The notes below the pieces were generated by a model. That model did no database searches and was not told where the DNA came from. It worked only from the letters and a program-made list of their open reading frames with translations. From NCBI GenBank assembly GCA_013215905.1, contig JABSQI010000131.1:1-5468 (forward strand): 5,468 bases of DNA, given 5' to 3'. The DNA is from Legionellales bacterium. Its GTDB lineage: Bacteria; Pseudomonadota; Gammaproteobacteria; PIVX01. Of the stretch, positions 1-4,346 are shown piece after piece. The position numbers and the translations under genes were made by a program. Each line of letters opens with the position of its first letter. Position 1 is the first letter of the stretch.

Positions 1-82
1 GAATACTTCTGGCTGGCTCTAGGAGAATCTGGAGCAAAGATATGAGAATTGCGTATTTTTTATTTACCAGCCGACAGGGTGA
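1..82 (+). other. Undecidable 3' remnant of an upstream gene
   Basis: The left edge probably holds the end of a gene cut by the window, but the frame cannot be decided. Frame 1 reads EYFWLALGESGAKI and stops with TGA at 43-45. Frame 2 meets TAG at 20-22, then reads ENLEQRYENCVFFIYQPTG and stops with TGA at 80-82. Frame 3 stays open from 3 to a stop near 119. The first 100 bases are about 44% G+C, clearly richer than the rest, so they may belong to a different kind of gene, or the edge may hold base errors that break the true frame. No product can be named. Confidence 0.3.
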
Positions 83-141
83 CCTCGCACATCCAAATGA
101 AAAAAAAACAAAAAGATAATAATAAAAAAAAAATTAAAAAA

Positions 142-357
142 ATGAATAAATTTAAAGGGTACACTATCGCAACATGGGTAATTTTAACAGGCGGTGTACT
201 TGTATTTTCCTATGGTGTTAAAGAGATAATTTTAGAAACTTATGAAAACTGGGTATTCCCAGTTGGTGCATTGATTCTAGGATTTATTGTAATGCGTTAC
301 CCTAATCTGTTAGCTAAGTTGTTTAAACTCAAAACAGGTGTTAAAGATGACGAGTAA
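142..357 (+). CDS. Small two-helix membrane protein, holin candidate
   Basis: A 71-residue protein starting MNKFKGYTIATW. Two hydrophobic segments are visible, about residues 8-26 (TIATWVILTGGVLVFSYGV) and 36-51 (WVFPVGALILGFIVM), followed by a basic tail (KLFKLKTG). The ATG at 142 is chosen because it follows a long A-rich tract, the usual translation context in Bacteroidetes. An in-frame ATG at 97 would add 15 residues that are mostly lysine and asparagine, and a TTG at 49 is less likely. The size, two helices and position two genes before an endolysin suggest a holin, but this rests on context only. The stop overlaps the next gene by 11 bases, so the two are translated together. Confidence 0.65.
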   Translation: MNKFKGYTIATWVILTGGVLVFSYGVKEIILETYENWVFPVGALILGFIVMRYPNLLAKLFKLKTGVKDDE

Positions 358-553
358 AATAACAAATAGCATTGAACTTGTTTTAGGCGTTATAACTATT
401 CTAAGTACAACAATAAGCGGACAAGTTATTTTCGACATCTTAATAGCGATAGTTTCTTACACGTCAGCACGTTTATTTTATCATTACTACGGTAATCATA
501 TTAAAGCATCAATAATGCGTTTTAAACGTTGGTTAAAATGGTTTAAAATATGA
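347..553 (+). CDS. Small membrane protein, second holin candidate
   Basis: A 68-residue protein starting MTSKITNSIELVLG. A hydrophobic stretch covers roughly residues 8-45, probably two helices (IELVLGVITILSTTISG, then VIFDILIAIVSYTSARLF), and it ends in a strongly basic tail (MRFKRWLKWFKI) likely to lie in the cytoplasm. The ATG at 347 is preferred to an in-frame GTG at 338 and gives an 11-base overlap with the gene before. The stop overlaps the endolysin start as ATGA (550-553). Direct coupling to the endolysin makes a holin or antiholin role plausible, possibly paired with the preceding membrane protein. No family was recognised, so the function is inferred from location. Confidence 0.7.
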   Translation: MTSKITNSIELVLGVITILSTTISGQVIFDILIAIVSYTSARLFYHYYGNHIKASIMRFKRWLKWFKI

Positions 554-921
554 ATAATTTTAAGTACATAGAGTTTTTTAAGCCTTTTGAATTTGATAGT
601 CCTGATGTTGCTGGTTCAGGCGTTAATATGCAACGCTCTACGCTTATTAAATTAGATGAAGCCAGAAGAATAGCGGATATGCCTTTTAAAGTAACTAGCG
701 GTTATCGTACGCCGCAATACAACGAGTTAATAGGTGGTGTAAATAGTAGTAGTCATACTAAAGGATATGCCGTTGATATATCAGCACCAACAAGCAGAAT
801 GAAATTCAAAATAATTGATGCGGCTTTAAAAGCTGGTTTTAATCGTATTGGTGTGTCTAGTAATTTCGTTCATTTAGACGATGACCCAATAAAAGTAAAT
901 GATGTTATTTGGACTTACTAA
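550..921 (+). CDS. M15-family peptidase, phage endolysin
   Basis: A 123-residue zinc peptidase of the M15 D-Ala-D-Ala carboxypeptidase-like group (M15_3 type), expected to cut peptide cross-links of peptidoglycan during lysis. The diagnostic blocks are SGYRTPQYN (residues 50-58), SSSHTKGYAVDIS (66-78, the SxHxxGxAxDI motif) and FVHLD (106-110). The likely zinc ligands are H69, D76 and H108. The length is a bare catalytic domain with no cell-wall-binding module and no signal peptide, so a holin would be needed to release it to the periplasm; two small membrane proteins lie directly upstream. The ATG overlaps the previous stop (ATGA), and the next gene begins one base after this stop. A role in virion entry instead of lysis cannot be excluded. 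Confidence 0.92.
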   Translation: MNNFKYIEFFKPFEFDSPDVAGSGVNMQRSTLIKLDEARRIADMPFKVTSGYRTPQYNELIGGVNSSSHTKGYAVDISAPTSRMKFKIIDAALKAGFNRIGVSSNFVHLDDDPIKVNDVIWTY

Positions 922-922
922 A

Positions 923-1288
923 ATGAATTTAAAAAACACATTAGAAAATTTAGTTATAGCTATTGCAGTTTTTTTTGTTGGTGCTTTTGTTGGTCATAAA
1001 TTAACTAAAGTAACAAGTGAAGCGGTTGTAGAAATACTAAAACCCACTATTGATAAAGCCATTGATAAAGACACAGTAGAAAATAGCATATACAATGCAA
1101 TCAATAATAATTTTGAAAAGATTAAAAAATCAGATTCTTTAAAAATAGTTATTGAGCAAGAGCCTTACAACGATAACAATCCTAATACAATTATAGATGA
1201 TAATTGTGAATGTATCGTAAATAAAACGCAATACGATAAATTGTCAGAAAGTAAACGTAAAAGATTAATGAGGTGGCTAGATTTATAA
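923..1288 (+). CDS. Membrane-anchored protein after endolysin, possible spanin-like
   Basis: A 121-residue protein beginning MNLKNTLENL. One transmembrane helix at about residues 9-25 (NLVIAIAVFFVGAFVG, with a GxxxG pattern) is followed by a soluble, charged region with helical stretches (SEAVVEILKPTIDKAIDKDTV) and two close cysteines, C95 and C97 (NCEC). The start at 923 is preferred to in-frame ATGs at 899 and 902 because it falls one base after the endolysin stop and places the helix at the N terminus. A single N-terminal anchor with an external helical domain, just after an endolysin in a phage of a Gram-negative host, matches the layout of an inner-membrane spanin. The sequence shows no recognisable family, so this role is inference. 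Confidence 0.75.
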   Translation: MNLKNTLENLVIAIAVFFVGAFVGHKLTKVTSEAVVEILKPTIDKAIDKDTVENSIYNAINNNFEKIKKSDSLKIVIEQEPYNDNNPNTIIDDNCECIVNKTQYDKLSESKRKRLMRWLDL

Positions 1289-1473
1289 TTACTCTTTATT
1301 TAGCTGGTGTAATATCAGTTATTTTAGAATTGGCTTGCAAACTAAATGAGAAATCTAATTATGAATTAGGTTTGTTGTTTAGTATATTCTACATTACAAC
1401 AAACTTAAAAATGTATAGATACATCTTAATTTCTTGGATGTATTTTTACTACCTAAAAAATGGGAAAAATTAG
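1273..1473 (+). CDS. Small hydrophobic membrane protein, GTG start
   Basis: A 66-residue hydrophobic protein. The N-terminal helix covers about residues 4-22 (FIITLYLAGVISVILELAC), and a second hydrophobic, aromatic-rich region covers about 33-60 (LLFSIFYITTNL, then YRYILISWMYFYYL). The only usable start is GTG at 1273, inside the last codons of the preceding gene (16-base overlap), and the 3' end overlaps the exonuclease gene by 14 bases. Overlaps at both ends argue that it is a real, coupled gene of the operon. It could be a further holin or an accessory lysis protein, but nothing in the sequence is specific. No family recognised. Confidence 0.6.
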   Translation: MARFIITLYLAGVISVILELACKLNEKSNYELGLLFSIFYITTNLKMYRYILISWMYFYYLKNGKN

Positions 1474-2476
1474 AAAAAGGCTTTATGTTAATGAAGCTAA
1501 ATTTTTAGGATTACAAATTAAACCTAATGACAAAAACAGACCCACAGCTAGATATTTTATTTCAAATGATGAAGAAAAGCTGTTAAAAAAAACTTTTCAT
1601 CGTGTAAATTTACAGCCTAAAACAGCTAAATTATTAGGTTTAGAAATACACCCTTTTAAAACTTATTCATTAAACAAAAAACAATTTAAAAAGTATTCTG
1701 AATTAGATATTCAGCCTATAAAACGTTTATTTTTTGATATTGAAACTAGTCCTATGATTGTTTATTCATGGCGAACTGGATGGAAAATAAATATTCCTAC
1801 TGAAAATATTATACAAGATTGGAAAGTTATTTGTATTTCTTATAAATGGCAAGATAAAGAAGAAGTACATAATTTACGTTGGGATAAAAACCAATGTGAT
1901 AAACAAATGCTTATTGATTTTGTAAAAATAATGAATGAAGCTGACGAGTGTGTTGCTCATAATGGGGATAGGTTTGATATTAAAAAGATACGTACTAGAT
2001 GCGTTTATCACCGTATTCCTATGTTTCCTAAGTATAGGACGTTAGACACGCTAAAAAAGGCTAAAAGCGGCTTTAACTTCAACTCTAATAGGCTCGATTA
2101 TATTGCTAAATTTTTGGGCGTTGGTGCTAAATTAGAGCATGATGGTTTTGATATGTGGGTTGAATGTGTAAAAGGAAACAAAGAAGCATTAGATAAAATG
2201 GTTAAATATTGTGATATGGATATTATCGTTTTAGAAGATGTTTTCTTTACTTTACAGAATTACATAACTAACAATACTAATGTAGCTGTAAATAACGGTA
2301 AATTAAAAGCGTGTTGTCCTAATTGTGGTAGTGAGGACATATCACTATTTAAAAACAATTTCACAGCAAAAGGAACTATTAAGCGACTTATGGAATGTAA
2401 TACTTGTGACTATAACTATGAAATAAGTAATAGAGATTGGCGTAACTTCTTAGAAATGAAAAGTAATTCATTTTAA
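1460..2476 (+). CDS. DnaQ/RNase H-fold 3'-5' exonuclease with zinc ribbon
   Basis: A 338-residue protein. Its core (about residues 88-268) is a DEDD-type ribonuclease H-like exonuclease domain, similar to YprB-type enzymes and the exonuclease domain of family B polymerases. Exo I is FDIET (D93, E95), Exo II is AHNGDRFD (N168, D173), and Exo III is YCDMD (Y250, D254), so all four acidic metal ligands are present. The C terminus carries a four-cysteine zinc ribbon (C286, C289, C313, C316), probably for nucleic acid binding. The first 87 residues hold a duplicated AK[FL]LGL[QE]I[KH]P motif (13-22 and 56-65). No polymerase domain follows, so it is a stand-alone nuclease acting on DNA or RNA. It sits downstream of lysis genes, which is not where a replication gene would be expected. 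Confidence 0.85.
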   Translation: MGKIRKRLYVNEAKFLGLQIKPNDKNRPTARYFISNDEEKLLKKTFHRVNLQPKTAKLLGLEIHPFKTYSLNKKQFKKYSELDIQPIKRLFFDIETSPMIVYSWRTGWKINIPTENIIQDWKVICISYKWQDKEEVHNLRWDKNQCDKQMLIDFVKIMNEADECVAHNGDRFDIKKIRTRCVYHRIPMFPKYRTLDTLKKAKSGFNFNSNRLDYIAKFLGVGAKLEHDGFDMWVECVKGNKEALDKMVKYCDMDIIVLEDVFFTLQNYITNNTNVAVNNGKLKACCPNCGSEDISLFKNNFTAKGTIKRLMECNTCDYNYEISNRDWRNFLEMKSNSF

Positions 2477-2554
2477 AACATAAGCCAAACACAAAGCAAT
2501 GCTAGTTAATAGTATTATTTGAATAATAAACTTTATTTCTTTTTTGTATTTCAT
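2468..2554 (-). CDS. 28-residue single-helix membrane peptide
   Basis: A short reading frame encoding MKYKKEIKF followed by one hydrophobic helix (about residues 9-26, FIIQIILLTSIALCLAYV) and a lysine, with TGA stop. The basic N terminus before a helix predicts an N-in single-pass peptide. It converges with the exonuclease gene and overlaps its last 9 bases on the other strand. The upstream sequence is A/T-rich and a strong dyad lies 15-40 bases before the start. A frame this short can occur by chance in A/T-rich DNA, although its composition (charged start, continuous helix) is what a real phage membrane peptide looks like. No family can be assigned. Confidence 0.4.
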   Translation of the reverse strand: MKYKKEIKFIIQIILLTSIALCLAYVLK

Positions 2555-2568
2555 AATAAAAATTTATT

Positions 2569-2594
2569 TCGACAATAGCTAAAGCTACAGTCGA
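2569..2594. repeat. 26-bp interrupted palindrome in convergent region
   Basis: The arms are TCGAC (2569-2573) and TAGCT (2576-2580) on the left, matched by AGCTA (2583-2587) and GTCGA (2590-2594) on the right, with two unpaired bases between the arm pairs and two in the centre. On the - strand it is followed by a T-rich run (ATTTTTATT), so it might act as a weak terminator after the 91-residue gene. It could equally be an operator for the small gene just downstream. The sequence does not decide between these. Confidence 0.5.
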
Positions 2595-2657
2595 TAACAG
2601 TCTATATAATTTATTACTGCGTAACAAATCATATATTTGTGTTAGCAACAATAACTA
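2595..2657 (-). repeat. Inverted-repeat intergenic element, A/T-rich
   Basis: This gap holds a hairpin with arms ACAAAT (2624-2629) and ATTTGT (2635-2640). The arms extend with small bulges into GCGTAAC on one side and GTTAGC on the other. Outer TAACA (2595-2599) and TGTTA (2640-2644) are also complementary. The right edge, GTTAGCAACAAT, resembles the GTTATGTACAAT edge of the element at 3274-3347. I read it as a diverged member of the same family of intergenic elements, but the similarity is modest. Confidence 0.35.
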
Positions 2658-2933
2658 CTATAAGTTAAGTTTATTAATTCCATCAGTATCTAATCCTTTA
2701 CCTAAACACCCGCTATTGTCGTAAACATCTGTTAAACCGTCTTTTCTACTTAAAAACAATATTGTGTTTTCAATGTTAGGGTCTTTTTTAGCGTTACAGT
2801 TGCTAACATTGTATAACCGCAATTGCTCTTCCAGCTTATCTGCATAATCATTCATATCTTTAGCATATCTAACACCTTCAATATTATCATTAAAATCGTA
2901 ATCTTCTTTTTTTGGTCTTTTAAAGTCTATCAT
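2658..2933 (-). CDS. Hypothetical acidic protein, 91 residues
   Basis: Starts MIDFKRPKKEDYDFND and is charged and soluble, with no membrane segment or signal peptide. The N-terminal half (residues about 15-42, IEGVRYAKDMNDYADKLEEQLRLYN) should form helices. The C-terminal half has two cysteines (SNCNAK and SGCLGKG) and ends DTDGINKLNL. The ATG follows an A-rich stretch (AACAACAAAA), as expected for a Bacteroidetes start. It lies 52 bases after the ParB-like gene on the same strand, separated by a small hairpin. I do not recognise the family; size and position suggest a phage accessory protein. A smaller frame on the opposite strand here is only a shadow. Confidence 0.65.
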   Translation of the reverse strand: MIDFKRPKKEDYDFNDNIEGVRYAKDMNDYADKLEEQLRLYNVSNCNAKKDPNIENTILFLSRKDGLTDVYDNSGCLGKGLDTDGINKLNL

Positions 2934-2985
2934 TTTTGTTGTTTTTTATTTTTAAATTATCCGCAACTGCGGTTATACTTTACGG
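2934..2985 (-). repeat. Small hairpin between ParB-like gene and 91-residue gene
   Basis: The gap contains CCGC-AACT-GCGG (2963-2974 approximately), a GC-rich 4-bp stem in very A/T-rich surroundings. On the - strand it is followed by GATAATTTAAAAA and the A-rich start region of the next gene. There is no T-run, so an intrinsic terminator is unlikely. The TATA..CC...GTTG...TAATTTAAAA layout partly matches the edge of the element at 3504-3612. Confidence 0.35.
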
Positions 2986-3273
2986 TTAAGCGTAATTGGT
3001 CATAGCCTTGTCGCTAAACTTAGCCTTAATCTTTTTTCTGCCTAACATTTTATGTGCTAGTACCCTATGTCTACCGTCTCTAATTATGTAACCCCCTTTA
3101 GGGTGTTTTGCTACTTTTATAGCTGGTACTTCTCCACCTTCTCTCAAGTAGTCTATAAGGCTAAGTGTACTAGGATTCATCGGATATCTATCCATTCTAA
3201 CTAGCCCTACATCAATCATACAACTACGCCTAACAACAGGTATAGTGCATTGTGTATCGTTCTTTTCAGCCAT
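2986..3273 (-). CDS. ParB/sulfiredoxin-like N-terminal domain protein
   Basis: A 95-residue protein consisting almost only of a ParB-like nuclease (ParB/Srx) domain. The diagnostic stretch is VPAIKVAKHPKGGYIIRDGRHRVLAHKMLG (49-78), containing the DGRHR motif (66-70) that forms the nucleotide-phosphate site in this fold, then a short basic tail. An upstream segment (DVGLVRMDRYPMNPSTLSLIDYLREGG) corresponds to the first strands and helix of the domain. It lacks the HTH and dimerisation domains of chromosomal or plasmid ParB, so it is not a partition protein as it stands. Phage stand-alone forms are known as putative nucleases or CTP/ATP-using proteins. The ATG follows AAACAAA. It is the largest recognisable gene of this small-gene cluster. 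Confidence 0.85.
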   Translation of the reverse strand: MAEKNDTQCTIPVVRRSCMIDVGLVRMDRYPMNPSTLSLIDYLREGGEVPAIKVAKHPKGGYIIRDGRHRVLAHKMLGRKKIKAKFSDKAMTNYA

Positions 3274-3347
3274 TTTGTTTAAATTTAAGTTAATCTATTT
3301 TATCAAGGTTGGCGTTCAACGCACCATACCCAAACCGTTATGTACAA
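3274..3347 (-). repeat. Inverted-repeat intergenic element
   Basis: It contains GCGTT-C-AACGC (3312-3322), extended by GGT (3307-3309) and ACC (3323-3325) with a two-base bulge. Further right is GTTATGT (3337-3343), half of a longer inverted repeat described at 3337-3529. Read on the - strand it begins TTGTACATAACGG and then GTATGGTGCGTTGA, which aligns with GTATGTGCTGA of the neighbouring element at 3504-3612. I believe similar ACATAACGG...-type palindromes occur between genes in Bacteroidetes genomes, but that is from memory. Confidence 0.5.
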
Positions 3348-3529
3348 TTAATTTAAAACCCATCGCAATATTGCAAGTTCATTAAATATACATTCTAAAT
3401 CCATACTTTCAGCTTCTGTTAATACATAGCCATTTTCTTCAATTATAGCTTTCTCTATTTTTAATTTAGCTATTCTGTCTTTTATTTCTTCTCTTGTTTT
3501 CATAATGTTTTAAATTAACAACACATAAC
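3337..3529. repeat. 23-bp inverted repeats bounding one small gene
   Basis: On the + strand, 3337-3359 reads GTTATGT-ACAA-TTAATTTAAAAC. On the - strand, 3529-3507 reads GTTATGT-GTTG-TTAATTTAAAAC. The two copies match at 19 of 23 positions, in opposite orientation. Together they enclose the 51-residue gene exactly: the left copy includes its stop codon and last codons, and the right copy ends three bases before its start. The arrangement looks like a minimal mobile or recombinable unit of 193 bases, but no recombinase or target duplication is seen. Confidence 0.6.
3348..3503 (-). CDS. 51-residue hypothetical phage protein
   Basis: Encodes MKTREEIKDRIAKLKIEKAI continuing to LECIFNELAILRWVLN. 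The pattern is two helices: a charged amphipathic helix (about residues 3-22), a turn with GYVLTEAES (25-33), and a second helix (34-50) ending RWVLN. The layout is a helical hairpin, compatible with a small DNA-mimic or protein-binding factor. I recall similar short phage proteins with a YVLTE...SMDLE core, but no function. It has no cysteine pair or membrane segment. The ATG lies after an A/T-rich stretch, and the gene is framed by the inverted repeats at 3337-3359 and 3507-3529. It is too coherent to be a chance frame, though short. Confidence 0.65.
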   Translation of the reverse strand: MKTREEIKDRIAKLKIEKAIIEENGYVLTEAESMDLECIFNELAILRWVLN

Positions 3530-3612
3530 AATGGCTATACGTAATGCCTTTCAAGGTCTTGTTATAAGTTTAAGCGTATGATTTAATCAGCACATACGCA
3601 TAGCCTTTCTAG
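3504..3612 (-). repeat. Long imperfect hairpin element with alternative pairing
   Basis: The outer arms are GGCTATACGTA (3533-3543) and TACGCATAGCC (3595-3605), matching 10 of 11; in - strand RNA the odd position is a G-U pair, so the stem is complete. An inner arm GCGTATG (3574-3580) pairs perfectly with CATACGC (3593-3599), so the right arm can form either a long-range or a local stem. The palindrome AAGACCTT (3553-3560 on the - strand) and TGATT-A-AATCA (3579-3589) lie inside. The element fills the gap between the HTH-like gene and the 51-residue gene, and could be a terminator, attenuator, processing site or recombination site. Confidence 0.6.
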
Positions 3613-3783
3613 TTACAAAACACTATCATTAATAATCTTCTCAACTTTTAATCTAGTGTTATAGCCTAATTTATGACTTTGTTTTACCCAATAATACACT
3701 TTCGCTGGCTCTATATTATTATGAACTGCAAAATGCTGAGCGTTACGATATCCTTTTTCTTTAATTAATTCTAATATATCCAT
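3613..3783 (-). CDS. 56-residue putative helix-turn-helix protein
   Basis: Encodes MDILELIKEKGYRNAQHFAV followed by HNNIEPAKVYYWVKQSHKLG and YNTRLKVEKIINDSVL. The run from NAQHFAVHNNI (14-24) through EPAKVYYWVKQ (25-35) has the spacing of a helix-turn-helix, with the second helix a candidate recognition helix, and a third helix near 43-53. It would then be a small Cro-like or excisionase-like DNA-binding protein. It is the third gene of the operon that starts at the divergent promoter, four bases after the 36-residue membrane gene, a good place for a regulator of that promoter. HTH assignment is by eye, and I do not know the exact family. Confidence 0.65.
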   Translation of the reverse strand: MDILELIKEKGYRNAQHFAVHNNIEPAKVYYWVKQSHKLGYNTRLKVEKIINDSVL

Positions 3784-3787
3784 GTTT

Positions 3788-3898
3788 TTATAAATTAAAT
3801 AGTTTTGTTATTAACCATATTATACCGCATAATACTAAAATGTTTTTACCAACACTTAGCACTATGAATTTTATTATTTTAAATTCTTCTTTTGTCAT
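3788..3898 (-). CDS. 36-residue membrane protein, TAATG-coupled
   Basis: Encodes MTKEEFKIIKFIVLSVGKNI then LVLCGIIWLITKLFNL. After a charged N terminus nearly the whole chain is hydrophobic, with one helix at about residues 11-34 interrupted by GKN. Its ATG shares a base with the TAA stop of the gene before (TAATG at 3900-3896), which implies translational coupling, and only four bases separate it from the HTH-like gene. The coupling at both ends is the main reason to accept such a short gene. Function is unknown; small membrane proteins at this place in phages may act in host takeover or superinfection exclusion, but nothing here shows that. Confidence 0.6.
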   Translation of the reverse strand: MTKEEFKIIKFIVLSVGKNILVLCGIIWLITKLFNL

Positions 3899-4260
3899 TA
3901 TTCTTTTATTTCTAGTTCTTTCCCTGTTAAAGCAAAGTATATGTTTTGTAGTTGGTGTACGTATTCAATTGATGGAATAGTTACATCTTTTTGGTGTTGG
4001 AATATTGTTATTTGATTGTGACTATATCTAATCCTAAAAGGGATTTCATTTTTACACAAATACACTTTTTTATTATCCCAATAAAACCCAAACTTCAAAA
4101 GATATTCTTCGGTTAGTGGAATCCCTCTATACTCATTAACCCCTAAATTGTCAAGGTTTTCTTTTATAGACATTAAGTAAAGTTCATGACCAGACATTTC
4201 TGAAATCTTGTCATCTATATCTAAGTAATAATTCCCTATTCTAAGTTCGTTTACTTTCGT
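3898..4260 (-). CDS. Phage protein with NELRIGNY start; ACG in place of ATG
   Basis: The frame is open through 120 residues when read from 4260: (M)KVNELRIGNYYLDIDDKISE then MSGHELYLM and so on, with IPLTEEYLLKFGF in the middle and YVHQLQNIYFALTGKELEIKE at the end. These three blocks are a type I recall from Flavobacteriaceae phages and prophages, whose members start M..NELRIGN; function unknown. Here the expected ATG is ACG (4260-4258). The first ATG is at 4197 and would remove the conserved NELRIGN block (99 residues left). The promoter box at 4291-4284 lies about 24 bases before the ACG, as expected for a start there. Either ACG is used as a start, or the ATG is mutated or misread. Confidence 0.8.
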   Translation of the reverse strand, partial: TKVNELRIGNYYLDIDDKISEMSGHELYLMSIKENLDNLGVNEYRGIPLTEEYLLKFGFYWDNKKVYLCKNEIPFRIRYSHNQITIFQHQKDVTIPSIEYVHQLQNIYFALTGKELEIKE

Positions 4261-4283
4261 AAAATCAATATTTAATGTTACTG

Positions 4284-4314
4284 CAAACTTATAAAATTAT
4301 TTTTTAACATACAA
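4284..4314 (-). promoter_or_regulatory. Bacteroidetes-type promoter, leftward operon
   Basis: On the - strand TTG (4314-4312), a 20-base spacer, then TAAGTTTG (4291-4284) match the Bacteroidetes consensus TTG-N17-23-TAnnTTTG. Transcription should begin near 4278-4280, giving a leader of only about 20 bases if translation starts at 4260. It would drive the 4260-to-3613 operon and perhaps the genes beyond it. Confidence 0.7.
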
Positions 4315-4338
4315 TAGTTTTATTAAATATTTTTTTTA

Positions 4339-4346
4339 TATATTTG
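4339..4346 (+). promoter_or_regulatory. Bacteroidetes-type -7 box, rightward operon
   Basis: TATATTTG matches the TAnnTTTG -7 element exactly and lies 23 bases before the ATG at 4370, with the A-rich stretch ACAAAAACAAAAT between. No clear TTG stands at the -33 distance (AGTTTT instead), so the promoter may be weaker or need an activator. It points away from the - strand promoter, and the two share about 60 bases, a natural place for a switch. Confidence 0.65.

Noticed and set aside
49..141. TTG start at 49 for the first membrane protein
   Set aside because: It would add 31 residues from the G+C-richer edge and a lysine/asparagine run. The ATG at 142 after the A-rich tract fits better, although the ATG at 97 stays possible.
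899..922. ATG starts at 899 and 902 for the membrane-anchored protein
   Set aside because: They overlap the last 20 or so bases of the endolysin gene and put extra residues before the anchor helix. The ATG at 923, one base after the stop, is the simpler choice.
2632..2639. TATATTTG promoter-like box on the + strand
   Set aside because: It matches the consensus but is part of a hairpin arm and points into the 3' end of a - strand gene with no + strand gene after it; probably chance in A/T-rich DNA.
2823..3005. 60-residue frame on the + strand
   Set aside because: It lies opposite the 91-residue gene and the hairpin gap, and its isoleucine/phenylalanine-rich translation is typical of the antisense of A/T-rich coding sequence.
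3274..3612. Integron attC sites
   Set aside because: The elements are palindromic and alternate with genes, but they lack canonical RYYYAAC and GTTRRRY boxes and no integrase gene is present, so the name attC is not justified.
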